Positions 13,601 through 26,900 of a stretch of 64,000 bases of DNA are shown piece after piece; positions within the stretch are counted from its first letter, which is position 1; each line of letters opens with the position of its first letter. A model generated the notes under the pieces. It was not told the origin of the DNA and made no database searches. It was given only the letters and a program-made list of their open reading frames with translations. A program made the translations under genes and the position numbers. The stretch is from Opisthorchis felineus (taxonomy: Eukaryota > Platyhelminthes > Trematoda > Opisthorchiida > Opisthorchiidae). The stretch lies in NCBI GenBank assembly GCA_004794785.1, contig SJOL01001501.1:303050-367049 (forward strand), in the 5' to 3' direction.

Positions 13601-15275
13601 ACGTTCGTGTTGGAGATAAATCTGTTGAATTTTTACGCAGCGCATCTCGTTAACCATTCCAAACTCCCCTGCCAATATTAGTCTTATGTTCTATACGGCT
13701 GAATATTTAATACGCTGCAAACAACCACCCAAGAGAGAGTCAGTAAGCCCTGTCTGGCTGGTTGCTCAGGTCCAAAGTAATTCATGCACTGTGATAGCTT
13801 CCGGCAGCAATAAGTTAACAGTAGACAGATGAGAAGATAATCTTACCTTGTGATGTGGACCAAGATGCGTCAGATATCTTGTGACGGGTTCGCAGAACGC
13901 TTCCCAATTTGGAATCAGGTGGGTTTAACTGCTTAAGTTATCTTTATTACACGTTTTGCAGGGCAAAGTTTTGAGACAAGTTTGAATTATGAATAATTAT
14001 TATTTTCTCAAACGAAGTGCTGTCCTTTGCTCACTAACAGCTTGCATGAGTTGTCAAAAAATTTTGCTGTCTTGAAAAAACTCATGTTACTACAGTACTC
14101 GATTTACTGAGATCATGGTACGCATAGCACTTGGGTTTAAAATTTGTTTTCCTGATCTACTGCGCACTTTTTAACATACAGCTTAAAGATTAAAAAAACC
14201 TTTCATATTTTATTACAGTCTATAAAAGTTGTGAGTTGTTTTGCCAAGCGAACAGATGAAAACGAATGAATAATGCTAACAGGTTTGTATTGTAAGAAAA
14301 CCTTTCTAAACAAGACCACTGACTGCTTAACAGGTGCTGCTCACTGCTTAGTTCTATGCCCATTTTCCCATTTGAGAAATATCAGAAAGCGTCTAATTTG
14401 TGAAAATCACAGAATATCACTGAACCTGCGTCTGTCAGGTGACACATTTTCCGAAATGCCTACGCGGACAGCTTTATCTGCCAATATTGCTTCTACTGCA
14501 CAAGGGTGTATGAAGTGGTCCACCGAATGAGCTGAATGTCTGGTTTTCGAAAGGTGGCTAGGCATCCTAATGGCTATGGTTTCTTTGAGGTTTGTGAACT
14601 GGCAAACTATTTATACTCTTCCATGTTAGGGTTGACACTGGGAGCTGTGTAAATATGCGGAATTTAAGCGCCAGATAAACAGTGTACTTTGAGGGCTTGC
14701 GTAAGAGCGCACTTGAGCTATTTTCGAGTTCATACTGCTATCATTTTCAGGTTTTTAGTGTTCTCTTCATCTTTTCAAACAAATAAGATGAAAACCTTCC
14801 AGCTGGATAACCTTGCAAAAAATAAAAGTAACGAAATTTTGACTTTTTTTAAGAGTAGCGAAATGAATCAAGCTATTTTCCTGTGGTTAGAATACACTTT
14901 GGACTACAGAAGACCTAAAACATGTTGAATATAAATTAGCGTTATAAAACGGAGACCCTTCCGGTCTAAAACCCAGAAAATCTTTTACTGAACAAGTTAG
15001 GAAATAATCGACGGCAAAAAATAACGCACTTGGTGATCAGTAAAACGTCCATGAATGCCGAACAAAGCACGTCTAACCATTTGGTGCGGACGGTTAACTG
15101 AAAGGGCGCAGATGACTACAAACCAAAGTAAAATGTTGGCCGCATGAACAGTTTAATTCAACAGAAAACGTTTATGGGATGTGTGAAAAATTAAGAGCCA
15201 AAAAAAGAATGCTGGGGCTGATAGAATTCAGGTGGACCTTAATTGGACAGATCCCATAGGTTGTCGTCCGTTAAG

Positions 15276-15288
15276 ATATATATATATA
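15276..15288. repeat. (AT)n microsatellite, about 6.5 units
   Basis: An uninterrupted alternating AT run of 13 bases. One of the few simple repeats in the window. Confidence 0.8.
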
Positions 15289-15882
15289 CTTGTACGTGCA
15301 CATATGCTGGAACTCTTCTCCTCAACCACTAAGGGGATCAGTCTAACAAATGGAAGCGAGCGCATGCTCTGGGCGAGGTTGTTTTTCTAGGTGACCTGAG
15401 GTTACTTTTTTCTCTCTGAATGTAGCATTAGTGATGTAGTGCATTGCTTGCAGCCACTACCTTTCGAATATTTACACAGCACCGATGCTGCTTTTCTCTA
15501 AGAACAGCTAGTTAATAAAGACCGTCTCTAAAGACCACGTATTCCGGCTACCCAAATGTTAGCGGTGACTGCCAACCATTATTAAGCAGCAAATTATTCA
15601 ATCAAGATCCCTTGTGCTTTCGGGAGAAATTAGCTCCTTACTGTGAATCAGGCCTCACTGTGAATTTCTCGCTTATAATATCAGAAAAAGACTTTGATTC
15701 TCATTACCAACACTCAAATAGAATTAACCCCATATATGGGAGAGGATTCCAGAAAAACGAATGCATTTTATAGCAGGTGGACCAAAGTTAAAATATGAAC
15801 CAAGCTGCAATAGCTGGATGTTGATATTTGTTCGATTGCGGCAACCAGGTATAGGGTTGTGCTACAGTCGCTAGTGACTGCA

Positions 15883-15891
15883 CCCCCCCCC
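15883..15891. repeat. poly-C run (9 C)
   Basis: A nine-base C homopolymer immediately 5' of the first recognisable LINE motif. It may mark nothing more than slippage. Confidence 0.7.
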
Positions 15892-15914
15892 AACTTTTTA
15901 TGCTCTGACAAGTG

Positions 15915-16620
15915 AGGAATACATTTTGTGACTAATTCGTACGGCGCACTCAGGGATGTATAATACCCTTCTTACTCTGTGATTTCCGGGAAAATGTTGA
16001 GATAAATGCAAGGACTTGGAAGACAATACATATCCCATTTGAGTTTGAATCAACAACCCACAGTGGCGTAAAATTGCTGACGATATGGTCAGTATTAGAA
16101 ATCTTAGTAACAAACACGGTATTTTATACAGGGCAGACGCCAGTTGCCACGTGGATTCATTCGAGAAGTTCCCATGGTTACTCAGTTGACTGTATTGTCG
16201 TGGGAAAAAGAGACATCGGCAAGTTGCCGACAAAGTTCGTTACTTAAAAAGATAGGTTAGTCAGTTAAAAGCTTTAATTGGACCAAGTTATCGACTAATA
16301 TTTTAGCTGTCAATCAAGGCGTTTGTTGTCGATTATCCAGATGGCAATATTTTCGACCGAACTGCGCAAGCACTTACATGGGATGTAAGCGATGGACCCA
16401 TTGTTTGTGCTGTTCTTTACATACCTGGAACCGTAGGGACTCCAATCCATGAAATCCACCGTTAAATGTGATTCAATATTGTGCTTCACGAAATCCCGAT
16501 ATCCGGCCAACGTACTCAGGATACGCGATTTTCGATCGACAAATATTTCAGCTAGTCTAAAAATCCACGTGAACAAAAATCTTTTCAGGGTTCTGCTCAA
16601 TTTAACTCAACTAGTATTTA
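15915..16620 (+). mobile_element. decayed LINE reverse transcriptase, RTE/SR2-like (5' piece)
   Basis: The plus strand gives VRRTQGCIIPFLL at 15939-15977 (family QGCPLSPFLF). Then comes KIADDMVS around 16070-16093 in a shifted frame (family YADDIV), about 43 residues after QGC as in RTE-clade RTs. FFTYLE follows at about 16413-16430 (family FTYLG), and about 25 residues later KSRYPANVLRIRDF and NISASLKIHV (family KAR-x-AFANLR...DIxxSxK), ending near FRVLL. Order and spacing after FTYL agree with the family. Between ADD and FTYL there are about 47 residues too many, so an insertion or realignment is likely there. Stops and frameshifts show it is dead. A run of nine C at 15883-15891 sits just 5' of the first motif. 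The opposite strand is open over much of 16310-16600, which I treat as antisense chance. Confidence 0.55.
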
Positions 16621-18599
16621 ACTACAACCGTTAGAGTTTCAGTGATCTGTTACATTTTTTTCGTTGATATTGTTGCTAAAAAGTAACGTACGAAGCATAC
16701 TTATGTACAATATCTGGTTCTGACTCATCGTCAATTCTTCTGTACAGTTCAGTCAGGCACACAAAGCAAATGTTCTGCAAAAGTGCATGCGTGGACAGGA
16801 TTTTCAGACAGCACATCATTTATGGGAACTTCCACTGAACTTATGAACCCCGTTTTTCTCCGACAGTCAAATCAAAAGACGATGCAACTACGTTAACAGA
16901 AATGTATACACAAATGAAACAATCCCAATCAACGGCCAATTACTGGAAACGTCATTCACATTTCATGTGAAAATTGATTTCATGGTGTCATAGATATATT
17001 AACTGCTGGGCGCATTCGCACACTTGAGTCATAGTTCACCCAGAACAACTAACCAGGTGATTCACAGAAACGTCGCCCCACACTAGTCTCTTCACTGATA
17101 TACATTTAGTAAGGGGGATAAATAGGGCACCACACTTAAGTATAGATACATAAATTGGAAGAGTACTTTCCTTCCTGACTGTTCTCATTATCTAATGATT
17201 CGTGCCAATTTAAAGTGAACAGCTAAAACAAACCCACATTTCTTAAACGGATGCACTGCTAGCCACATTTAGATCGGTGTGCGAGTGAACGTTTCGCGGA
17301 GAAGTGTGATATAAATTGAAACCACTAGATATAATTCCGGTATTTTTGAGTCACATTCGAAATTACGATAAAAAAAGTAGGTGTTAATTGTACAATGTGC
17401 TGAACAGTTTGCAAAAATTTGGCAGCTTTATTATAACGGGTGGACTGCACTACACAATATGCCACCTTTTTTGCAAACGCAAAAAAACTGTTCACACGTT
17501 TATACGGGTCGGCTTGAAGGTGGACAAAACTACCAGTAGGAGCAACCGCAAAAATAGATCCCGACGGAAAAACAAAGTAAATCTTGCACCTTTCACCCTA
17601 TAAATACAATTCACTTTGTGTGAGGGCTTCCACTTAACCGCCTGGATGCTTTGATATTTCGACGGTCCCTTTCAGACAAAAGTACTGGAAAATTTAACGT
17701 CTGTGGTACTTTCTTCTTCGGTTTTATAACTTCCTTAACGTGTGTCAATTCACGGTTGACCTAATTCTTTCTGTCACTGCATATCCAAACTCAAAGTGTC
17801 TGACGGGTGGAGTCTGTCTTACTTCTGCGCCAATAAATTAACAGCAAACTCGTTTTTCTACTTCAAGAAAAGCTTATCTTGGTTTTACGCAAATTGTCTA
17901 GCGACACAACCGATAGGCAACGCTACACTGAGATAAGAGAGGAAGAACATTTCCACAAATATGAACGTATGTACAAATACGTTTTTCCATTTAGATAGCT
18001 CGTCCCTTACCAGGAACGGCAGCTGAACTCTGATAAAAGAGCTCCTCGTAAAGTACAGCGATTTTTCAGGTTTTAAGCAGTGATATTAGGCCTAGGAGGT
18101 CCGCGTCACTTGTAGGCTGAAATTACTTTGAGAAGTTTAATAAAAGTGCCGGATGAAACGAGGGGTAAGACCCAGAACAGGCGGTTGAATTGGTTATCTA
18201 GCCCTTGAAAACTTAAGGCCCGTTTTATTCCGAAGCTAAGGCGAAGAAATGAAGAAATGACAACACCACTAATAAAGTGTTATTTGTGCTGTAGGTAAAA
18301 AAATGTGACACTCCATAAATTTTACGATAGTGTTGGACCTTAGTAATTCGTCAGTTTGTTTGTCACCAGTGAAATTTGTTTTTGCGTCTGTCCAGCACAA
18401 TCTTTACTGAGGCGGGCGATTTCAATACCAGGGCATTGTTTTAGAATATAATCGCTGCTTGGATACGTGACAATAATTGCGAGGAAAATTAGGACGACCC
18501 AGGCAATCCAAATTAGCCTGTCACTGGATAATTTAGAAGAAACACCCAGTTACAACAATCATTTTAAAACTTTGTGGATACTTTCATTATGAAAATGAA
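16621..18599. other. unidentified sequence between the two LINE pieces
   Basis: About 2 kb without a recognised motif separates the two plus-strand LINE-like pieces. A basic 71-codon plus frame ending RSNRKNRSRRKNK is at 17388-17603 but has no family match that I know. The stretch may be an insertion that split the LINE, or simply unrelated DNA between two separate remnants. Confidence 0.5.
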
Positions 18600-18790
18600 C
18601 AATTTGAATGGGATGTTACATACTCTCCTTGGGTAAGTGAACGCCGACAAATTCGAACCGTCGGTGCCAGACACATGACTGCAAAGCTTACTATTCCTCT
18701 GAATCAGCGTATGCTCCAGGACTGTGAACTTCGTTGGCTTGGATGGTAAATTCGGCGCTAAATGTGCGGTAAGCCAGCGGTCTGCATCAC
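18600..18790 (+). mobile_element. possible 3' piece of an RTE/SR2-like LINE
   Basis: The plus-strand reading WVSERRQIRTVGA at about 18630-18668 resembles the family block (W)xxRVSNxEVRRxVLG. About 20 residues later CELRWLG, then a stop, then IRR at about 18720-18755 resembles RLRWLGHVLRR, the C-terminal part of fluke RTE elements. The order and spacing fit. Identity is low, and nothing further downstream (for example the RGGQxKTW block) was found. It is on the same strand as the LINE piece at 15915-16620 and supplies the section missing from it. The minus strand is open for 113 codons here, so a cellular exon on that strand is an alternative. Confidence 0.35.
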
Positions 18791-19499
18791 TGGCTGTCAG
18801 CCGATAGAGGATTCCAAGATCCCGAAGGGAGAAGGAGGGATAGATATCTGCATTCTCGTGCTTAGTGCTGATCCACTTTTTCAGTGCCTCTGAGAAGCAC
18901 GCCACTCATCTTTCCCATTTAGTGCTAATCATCTTTGTGTTACTTTCTGAATTCGGGCTACTATCCCACCATGAATGGGCAGGTGTGTGAATCTCATTGA
19001 CGGCTTACTTCATAGCCGCTCGTTATTAGCAGTGCTGTCCAAAAAAGCTGGCAGTTGATCATTCAATAGAGTGGATATTTTCTTGCTATGTCACGTATTA
19101 AGTAGTTCGAAGAAACCGCAGGGTTCTAGGAGCCGTGGGTTCTTGGTTCACATTAAAAATGCTGGGAACTACAAAGCGGAAAAATAAAATGAAACTGCTT
19201 GACGTTGCAATCACCGAGGTTGTCCTTCCACAAGGAGCAGATGAGTGAAATCAAAACATTACTAGTGTGGCTAACCAGAGGCTGTCACCTGTGCTACAAC
19301 TGGCGTGAAAATCAAGTGCCCTCTCGCTTGCGTGTGAGTGCTACAATATGTGCTTGCTTCAAACCTGAACTTGGGAGTGAGTCGTCACATCACATGCGAC
19401 CTCCCGTGGTTGAGTCGCCGTTGAATGTTTAAGTGAGCCGGTCCAAAACACAACACGATTAAACCTGTTAGCGCATGAAGGCTTCACGCGATTGGCAAC

Positions 19500-20960
19500 T
19501 GAGTAAAGAGATCTATGCATACATGTCGAGATTCTGCTGCAAGTTATGCACGTTGTCAGAGTTGACTTCATGGTCATTGGCTAAAGCATACTGCGACAGC
19601 TGAGTTATTCTGCGGCTTTTTCACTTCGTTCTCGCTTGTTTGAATGGCACAAGAGTGTAGTTTATGCTAGCTGATCCGAAACCTTGATTTCCGGTTTGTC
19701 CAAACTACACATAATCACAATCAGAACACTCGACCTTGTAGACACAGATGATAAGCTGCTAGAATGGGTCTTTCGTGCCGGGCCAGTTTTCTCCAGTGTG
19801 TGTTGTCCGTTTGTGAATGGTTGCGGATGCTGAAGGTGAACAATATTTAACGGACACCTTCAAGTTCATGTGCGTACGGAGTCCGCACCACGCAGTTGGT
19901 TCAGCTCATTACCTGACCATTGTTGAGTGGATGAAGCGTGCGTTCAAGGAAACCAATGGAGGTAATCTTGCTTTCGAATAAACCTGTATTACTACGTATA
20001 TTATTTGCTAGGGGAGCCACTGTGCGAATTATGACTCAACACTTGAACAGAGCTAACGTTTAAAGTAGCGGTCAGTGGTGAACTGTAGTTGCGACGTGGT
20101 CTTGGTTCCAGGGAAGCAAATGTACTGTTAGGTGTTCCACGTTCTGCAGTAAGGCGATTTGATATGTGACAGCAACTGATTCATGTGACATGCCTTTATA
20201 CTAGCAAGTATTCATCAACGTATCTCAGCCACGCTGTCTGGTGACTTCCGAAATTGCTTAATGGCTGATATCCAGGCTGAGCTATGAATAGGTTCGATAC
20301 AATAGAAGAAACAGATGAACCCATGGCAAACCCGTTAATTTGTTGGTACACATAGCCTTTGGCCGTGGAATCAGTAGATAATGAGCATAATTCCGGAGTA
20401 TGAATAGTCTTCTGTACAGAGAGTGGAGTATGATTGCTTAGCGTATTATCTCCCCCCAGAGTGCCTCTTATTTGTTGTATGCTATCAGCGGTAAAGACAT
20501 CAGGGCAAATTGAAACATCATAACTGGCCAGTTTCCCATCGTCATCTGGGTAAAATAATGTAAATCGTTAACCCTACTCATAAAATGTCGGTGAAGTAGC
20601 TTCATTCTTGCTGCAGATGCATGGATAGCTTGTAGGCGGGATAAAGATTAGTCTATTACCGAACCTAGTGAATTTTGTGAATTTTTGGTAGTCCATATAT
20701 TCTGGCCGGGTTGTTTGACTTTGGTGCCAGAAAAAAATCTCGAGCATTGTCCTAGTTTATGTGTGATGCCACGCAGGTACTCTGGCACCTGTAGTCGCTT
20801 TGACCTTGGTGTCAATAAGCACGTAGATATTGTAACTAGATGATGGATTGTACTTTCCCATAGTCTTTACAACTCAGCACGACTGTGGTATTTCCTCTGT
20901 CAGCATTTCTACTGTTTTATTAATCTTTAAGCGCCGGAGGGCATCCAGTTCATTCTACGT
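19500..20960 (-). mobile_element. decayed Penelope-like retroelement (RT + GIY-YIG endonuclease)
   Basis: Reading down the minus strand, the ordered motifs of Penelope-like elements (PLEs) appear across frameshifts and stops. NELDALRRLK is at about 20954-20925. ADRGNTTVVLSCKDYGK follows from 20904, one frame off (family form ADKGxxTVV). ARIYGLPKIHK lies near 20700. SYDVS lies near 20530. GFAMGSSVSS is at about 20336-20307. WLRYVDE (usual YVDD) lies at about 20231-20211. The stretch from about 20555 to the YVDE block is over 100 open codons. About 450 bases further on, VYKVECSDCDYV, a stop, then FGQTG at about 19745-19690 matches the GIY-YIG endonuclease region with its CxxC-type insert. Family order and spacing are right. 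The element is clearly dead: stops, frameshifts and Asp to Glu in the catalytic pair. The terminal repeats were not identified and the ends are approximate. Confidence 0.85.
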
Positions 20961-23900
20961 GCACTTAGAGTTTGTCGGCTTTGTCTCTTCAAGTCTTCTG
21001 CAATCCGGTGTCATGCATCGTCAGCCAATGCCAGTGGCCGTGTGTTCAGTTGGGGCTAAATGCAGCGTGTAACTTCGTCCGGTTTTGAATAATTCTGCAC
21101 GATTTTGTAATTCAGTTAGAATCTTGATACTATCGGCACACTTGAATGTTACACCGGTTACAGCACACGTTGACCAGCCTCTAGCCAATCACATTGGTAG
21201 TATTTTGATAAAGGCCACTGCCGGTGAGCGAGACTTCGGGCAGTTTCATTAAGCATATCCACCGTGCAGTTGCAGGCACTTTACTAGGACCGTTAAGTTG
21301 TCTGACTGAGGTAATAAAAGTTGGCGCTTGTAAATAATTTGGCATTTTGAATCCAATGGCACAAGACTGAAGCTAAGTAAGTGAAAATTGGCGTTAATAT
21401 TTCATTTTTAACAGTAAACCGTCTACAAAACGTCAACTCTTGTGAATTTTCTGATAGATTCTTTCGAGTAAAACAAATAGGAGTCGTCTTGCATGCATCA
21501 GATTAATGTGATCTTTTACGCGTTTTTGTCATCAGTCACTGAATGAATAGTTGTGGAACAAGTCGGAAACACTTGAATGTTCGCTTTAGAGGATATTAAT
21601 TCTTCATCAACAAACTCCGTGGAAAGTACAAGGATACCTGCCCAAATTATTTTGTGAAATCAAACTGAACGCATCGAAAATGTATCCATCATTTTCTCCT
21701 GACATGACACTACTTACAATGTTGTTAGAAGCTTTTCAGTAATTCAGCACAAGTTTCGCTCCTCTTAGATCTCATCCGGTTGGACTAGGCTAGCAGTTTT
21801 CACCAGTCTTGTTTTCTCCTTGAACAATAAACTGGACGCAAATAAAAAAAATTCACTTACGCTTGCATAAAATTTGTTGTTCAATTAGAAAATGTGGTCG
21901 ATATAAACTGAAGACTACATTTACCTGATGTGCCTAAATGAGGGTAAAACTGGTGCTAGGTTGTCAAGGAGTAATCTGTTATGTCTAGAACATTGTGCCA
22001 GCTAAAACCTGAGCCGGTCTCTGTATGGTACGTGAAGTTGAAGAATATCATTAGGAAGTTTTAGCTGGGAATCAGTTGGTTTCCTAGCTAACACCCACCC
22101 ATTATGCAACTGGGTGTATTTCCGACCTGCACTTTTAAACCTCCTATGACGTTGCACTATAAAATCTGCCTGTTTTTTCACACTTGTTTCTAAGCAAAAA
22201 GGTACCAAGTTTATAACATATAGGTACAGGGTGTTAATTTATCACAGTCTCCCAGAAGATACGTTGTCCACTGATTATGATGTGGATGCTGTGTCCCTCG
22301 TTGTGAAACGCACTTGATCATAACATAGTAATACGAATAAAAATACATAACAGTTTTGCAGGACGCCAGCCGCTTTTTGACACAGTGCGGTATTTCTTTA
22401 TAGCTGCAGTATCTCTGAAAGAACCAAATTTCCCTAGGATATTCTACTTTTTACACGACAGTACAACATAAGTCAAAGGCAATGACTGTACCGGTCGATA
22501 ATGGTAGAACTACGTAAATATCACGCTACTGTGCACCGATTGTCCTGGACTATCAAAATGAGTGACGTGGCAGCATGCTTGTCTTGTATATTTGGAGTAA
22601 CACCGGAAACTAGTTCGGTGAGTCACTGAAAAACGTTCTTCAGTCAGAATAGGCTTCGTTGTTACTTGTGTCTGTGGTGTTGTTGCTGTTGATGTTGGCT
22701 TTTATCGCTGATGCATATTGACAACAAATAGGCACGTGGGCCAAAAAAAGTTAAGCTAATCGATCTTGTTTTCTTTCGAATGACTATATCAAGGCAATGT
22801 ATTGTACCTCAACTCGCCACTGGATTTCTCATGATATTTTTTGCAGGATATACGTAGTTGGCTTCACTTACAAAATGCATCTTAAATAAACGTTCTGAAA
22901 TCTCCTGATACTACCATCAGTCTAAAAGTAAAGCAGTAAAGGATAATTTCACAAGATGAGTGAAACACACAGCCAAGAAGTCACCACTAAAGGAGTCAGT
23001 CAACAACTAATGTGGATTCCGTGACTGAATGATGAGAGGCGCTATATCCTGTCTAAGTGGGAGCTAGTTACACTGCTAATCACCTGCCTTGGTCGACGGG
23101 TTAAATTTTCAAACTACTAGCCGGGACATCACAGGTTCAAAACGCCACTACGTTTTGTGAACGACATACTTCTGATGATCCGCAATGAGAATGAAACAAC
23201 TGCACGATTGTCCTCGGGTTTTCAGCAGAGATTAACGCCAATTACGGGACAAAATCTCTGCTGTATCCAGCTGCCCCATCTAAATTGTCCTCAATCCCTG
23301 AGTAAGTCAGGATAATGATTAATTCATGTTCTTTGAGTTTGCTTGGATGGTTATACCAAATAACAGTTCGCCATTTTGAGGTATTTTCTGATTACTTGAG
23401 TGACTCAGTTGGTGCTCGTTGGATGTGCACCAATTAGGCTGCCAAGCCTGGTACATCTGAGACTAAAACGAAATGACGGTATCTCTATACCACCTGTGAA
23501 AAAAACGAATTAATCTGCTAAGCAAATGTATTGCCGGTTCGCAAATATGTTCACAAATTTGATGAGCCCTCAGCGATTTTGAAAACAGCAACAAGGATTA
23601 TGATTGTTTACTTGCCATTACCTCGTAACTATTCCCGTCGGACTCGACTTGGAAGTATATGATATGGTTTCGAATTGAAAGCTATGCCCAGATTCACAAA
23701 AAGGAATGTTCCAAAGTTTTTTAAAACTTTTCTTCACAGTAGAAGATAGAAGCCATCTCAAGAGCAGTGCGTAGTTTGCACGCCATCCTGGTATAACTGG
23801 TACGCTATTGATCCTGTGTTGTAAATCGATAGGTTTGATGCACCTGCCCGGCGAAATTTGGAACTAACCGCAACTACTTATACTGACCCTTTAATAACCT

Positions 23901-26900
23901 GACAGCTTGCAAATGTTCGTCGCACTACGCGAACAAATGTTCTTGCCAGATAAGTAAGTCGACCGATATAGCAAGGACAATTTATGAGTGTTCCTTCGCG
24001 ACTTGTGGTTAAGTGACCACATTGCTAAAGCTTGGGAGCCTTCTAAGAGCTAGTGTTTTCGATGAGGCCGGTTAGCACTACTTCACTTGCCGGGCAAATC
24101 ACATATCCGGGGTTCGCCACATATGCTACCAAGAAGTATACTGTTAACATGCTCCTTTTAGATAGAAAGAGGATAAGGTGCTTCACACACCTGGAATGCA
24201 TCAACCAGATTGCTTGTGCTGAGACAACGGTAGGAGCGTTCATGAAATATGGAATCAGTTTTTGGACATAATATTTGCCTGGTATCCTTTTTTCCAGTAA
24301 TCATTTAGCAAATTACTAAAATGCAATGCGGTAATCAGGCTCATAATTTACCCAGTCCTTAAAAACGCATAGAATGTTTTGGTCACGTGTAACGAAAACT
24401 TTTGAATTGGGCTGTTACCAATTCAACCCAGTTATGATTGGTGCATACTCATCACGATGGTCTTTAGGTTCTGCTGATACCTAGTGTATCATAGTATATT
24501 TATTTTAATCCGCTTCTTCAACAAAGTATTTATTGATTGTTTTACACGCTTGTGTGGATCAATATTGAACATATTGAGCTGTGACCGAGGCAAACATGCT
24601 GGGTTACAGCCAAAGGTTTAAACACGTGTGTTCTTGACTGATGAACACATGACCTGAGGTTCCGAAAACCCAAGTTTTGTGTTATCTTAATCGACACTGA
24701 CGACTATCCTCTCGGACAAATTTACTGATGTGTGGTACAGTTGCTGTAACGGCCAAACTGTTTATTCGGATTTGAAAATAAATCTTTAGGCAGCAGTATC
24801 ACTTGAAGTCTACTCTCCCAGGAAGTTGGTTGAAGGGAAAAAATACCCTTAAAAATTCGGTAGTGAAGTATAAGTGTCAAAGCTGGTTGTACTTGTCCAA
24901 ATTAAATTGCAGTTTTGTGAGACCAGCTGTGAGTCTAAGCCTTCTGCAGAGTCTTCACCACAGGTAATAAACCCCCCTTCAGACTCCACTGACACTACTA
25001 AAAAGACCAAAAGTCCGTGAGATGTTATAACGTAAAAACATAAATCTACCCTGTGCTCCGAGAAATTGGGTTTAACAAAATAATGACCTCCATGTTTGTG
25101 ACACATTGTAAACGCTCTCGACTTTATATCCGCCTACAGAAAGGCAAGTATGCATACAGTCAAGCTGTGTTTGTTTCGTCGCTATGAAATGCTTGTTTTA
25201 AATTAACGGTGCATTAAGGTGCGTTGACACTTTCTGCCTACTGAATATGACAAATTGTTTGTTAGAATGCGACAACTCTTGTCAAAACTGTTTTGAAATC
25301 ATGAGGGAGTAAGATCATAAAATTCCGTTTACAACTCTCCAGTTGAGCAATTGATCTTTGGCTTGAGAACGTATGACTACCAACACCTGTGAGTTTGCTG
25401 CAGCGGCTTCAGAATTTTTCGAAGTTCGAAGTTTGCAACATCGAGATAGAGAAGGTCCCGTAAGCTTAACTGCTGTACTTAGATCCTGATTCAAGTTTTA
25501 CAGATGGAACGGACGACAAAGATCAAGTTGTCTAAAGAACGGGCAAAAGCAGCCTGTTGGCCGATCTACCTGTTTTCTTACGTTAAGAGACAAAATAAAA
25601 GCGGAGGAGTGGAGCCTGGCTAGCGGAGACGGAGTGGTAGGCATTAGAGCGGCGTGAAATCTGTCAGCTTCATACCTGCCCAGCTGAAAGGCTTACAGCT
25701 GAGGTCTACATAAGAGTAACTGTCAAATGGAAAAGGATGGGAGTTAGGAGATAACAATGAAGAGGGATGGAAGTTATCAATAATAACATATTTTCGCTTA
25801 TCCATCCTGTTATATACGGCGAATAAGATGACCCGGTTGATGTGGTATGAAGGGACTCTTATCTGTAAAGTATGATGACTGAGATACCGCCAGAACACCC
25901 AAACCCAGACAAGAGGACTAGTTTGGTCCTAAATTAAATCCTTTGGCTCAAAAGCCTGAGAGCAAGGCAGCAGTAGTTGACTTGGGGCTACCCGGGTAGG
26001 CCCGAATTTTAAGTAACAAATTGCCGCACTTGTTCCAATCACCAACCCGGGGGCTCTGGAGACTGTGCTTGTCAGGCATCTATCCATTGACGAACGTGGA
26101 AGGACAAATCATGTGGATATTGTGCGAGCGGGAAATTAATGTATGTAGACCATCACACTACGATAAATTCCCTTTTCTTCGCGATGGTGTTCTAAAAGCC
26201 CGCAGGTTTGTTAAAAATAGCGATCTCAAAAGGATTAATAGCATCAAGAGATTAGTTTTCTTTGGCGTTCTACAGAACCGAAGTATTTATAATAGAATAA
26301 TGGACGCTTACTGGGAAAGTAAGGTGCGTTTTTTAGGCATGCTCACAGATGCAAAATTTTCCTCATAAAAACCGGCCGTATTAGAGCTCTGACAAATGGC
26401 TTGTGCATGTGTTGTATCAAATGACAGCGCAAATATCGGACATGAATAAGAATCACACAGTTTGCCGAAATGTGTAAACTGATACCAGCACAAACCCGGT
26501 ATAACACCTGAAATGCGCAAGAATGGATCGATTCCGTTTTGTTGCATGGCTTCTGAGGAGTAGCGTCGTGGCTGATTTAGAGAAACTATGTACAAATCTA
26601 GCAGCAGATGGATGAGGTATGATACTTAGTGTTTTATGTTTACCAGTACACGCGGCATGTCTTTGCGAACGCACTTAATTAATTAGTTAATCAAATTAAT
26701 TGATAATATGTTTAAACAAGCGATTACACGCTAGGTGCTGTTGAGCCGTGCAACACTATTGGAAGAAATTGCATTATAGGATAACAACCTTTTCGGTTGA
26801 TGAAGGGAGTCGTGAATTTAATGTTAAATCATCAGACATAGCAGAATACCACAGTAAAACAGCAATTTGTGTAGCTTAAGAGGACGAGATATTGTACTTC

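Larger units (their letters stand above)
10677..15914. other. no recognisable gene; a few unexplained open frames
   Basis: A minus frame at 12243-12650 (135 codons) and another at 11308-11631 (107 codons) are open. The second contains DFADVLLLL, a faint echo of an RT FADD block, but nothing else around it supports a LINE. The (AT)n and poly-C runs lie at the right end. Confidence 0.5.
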
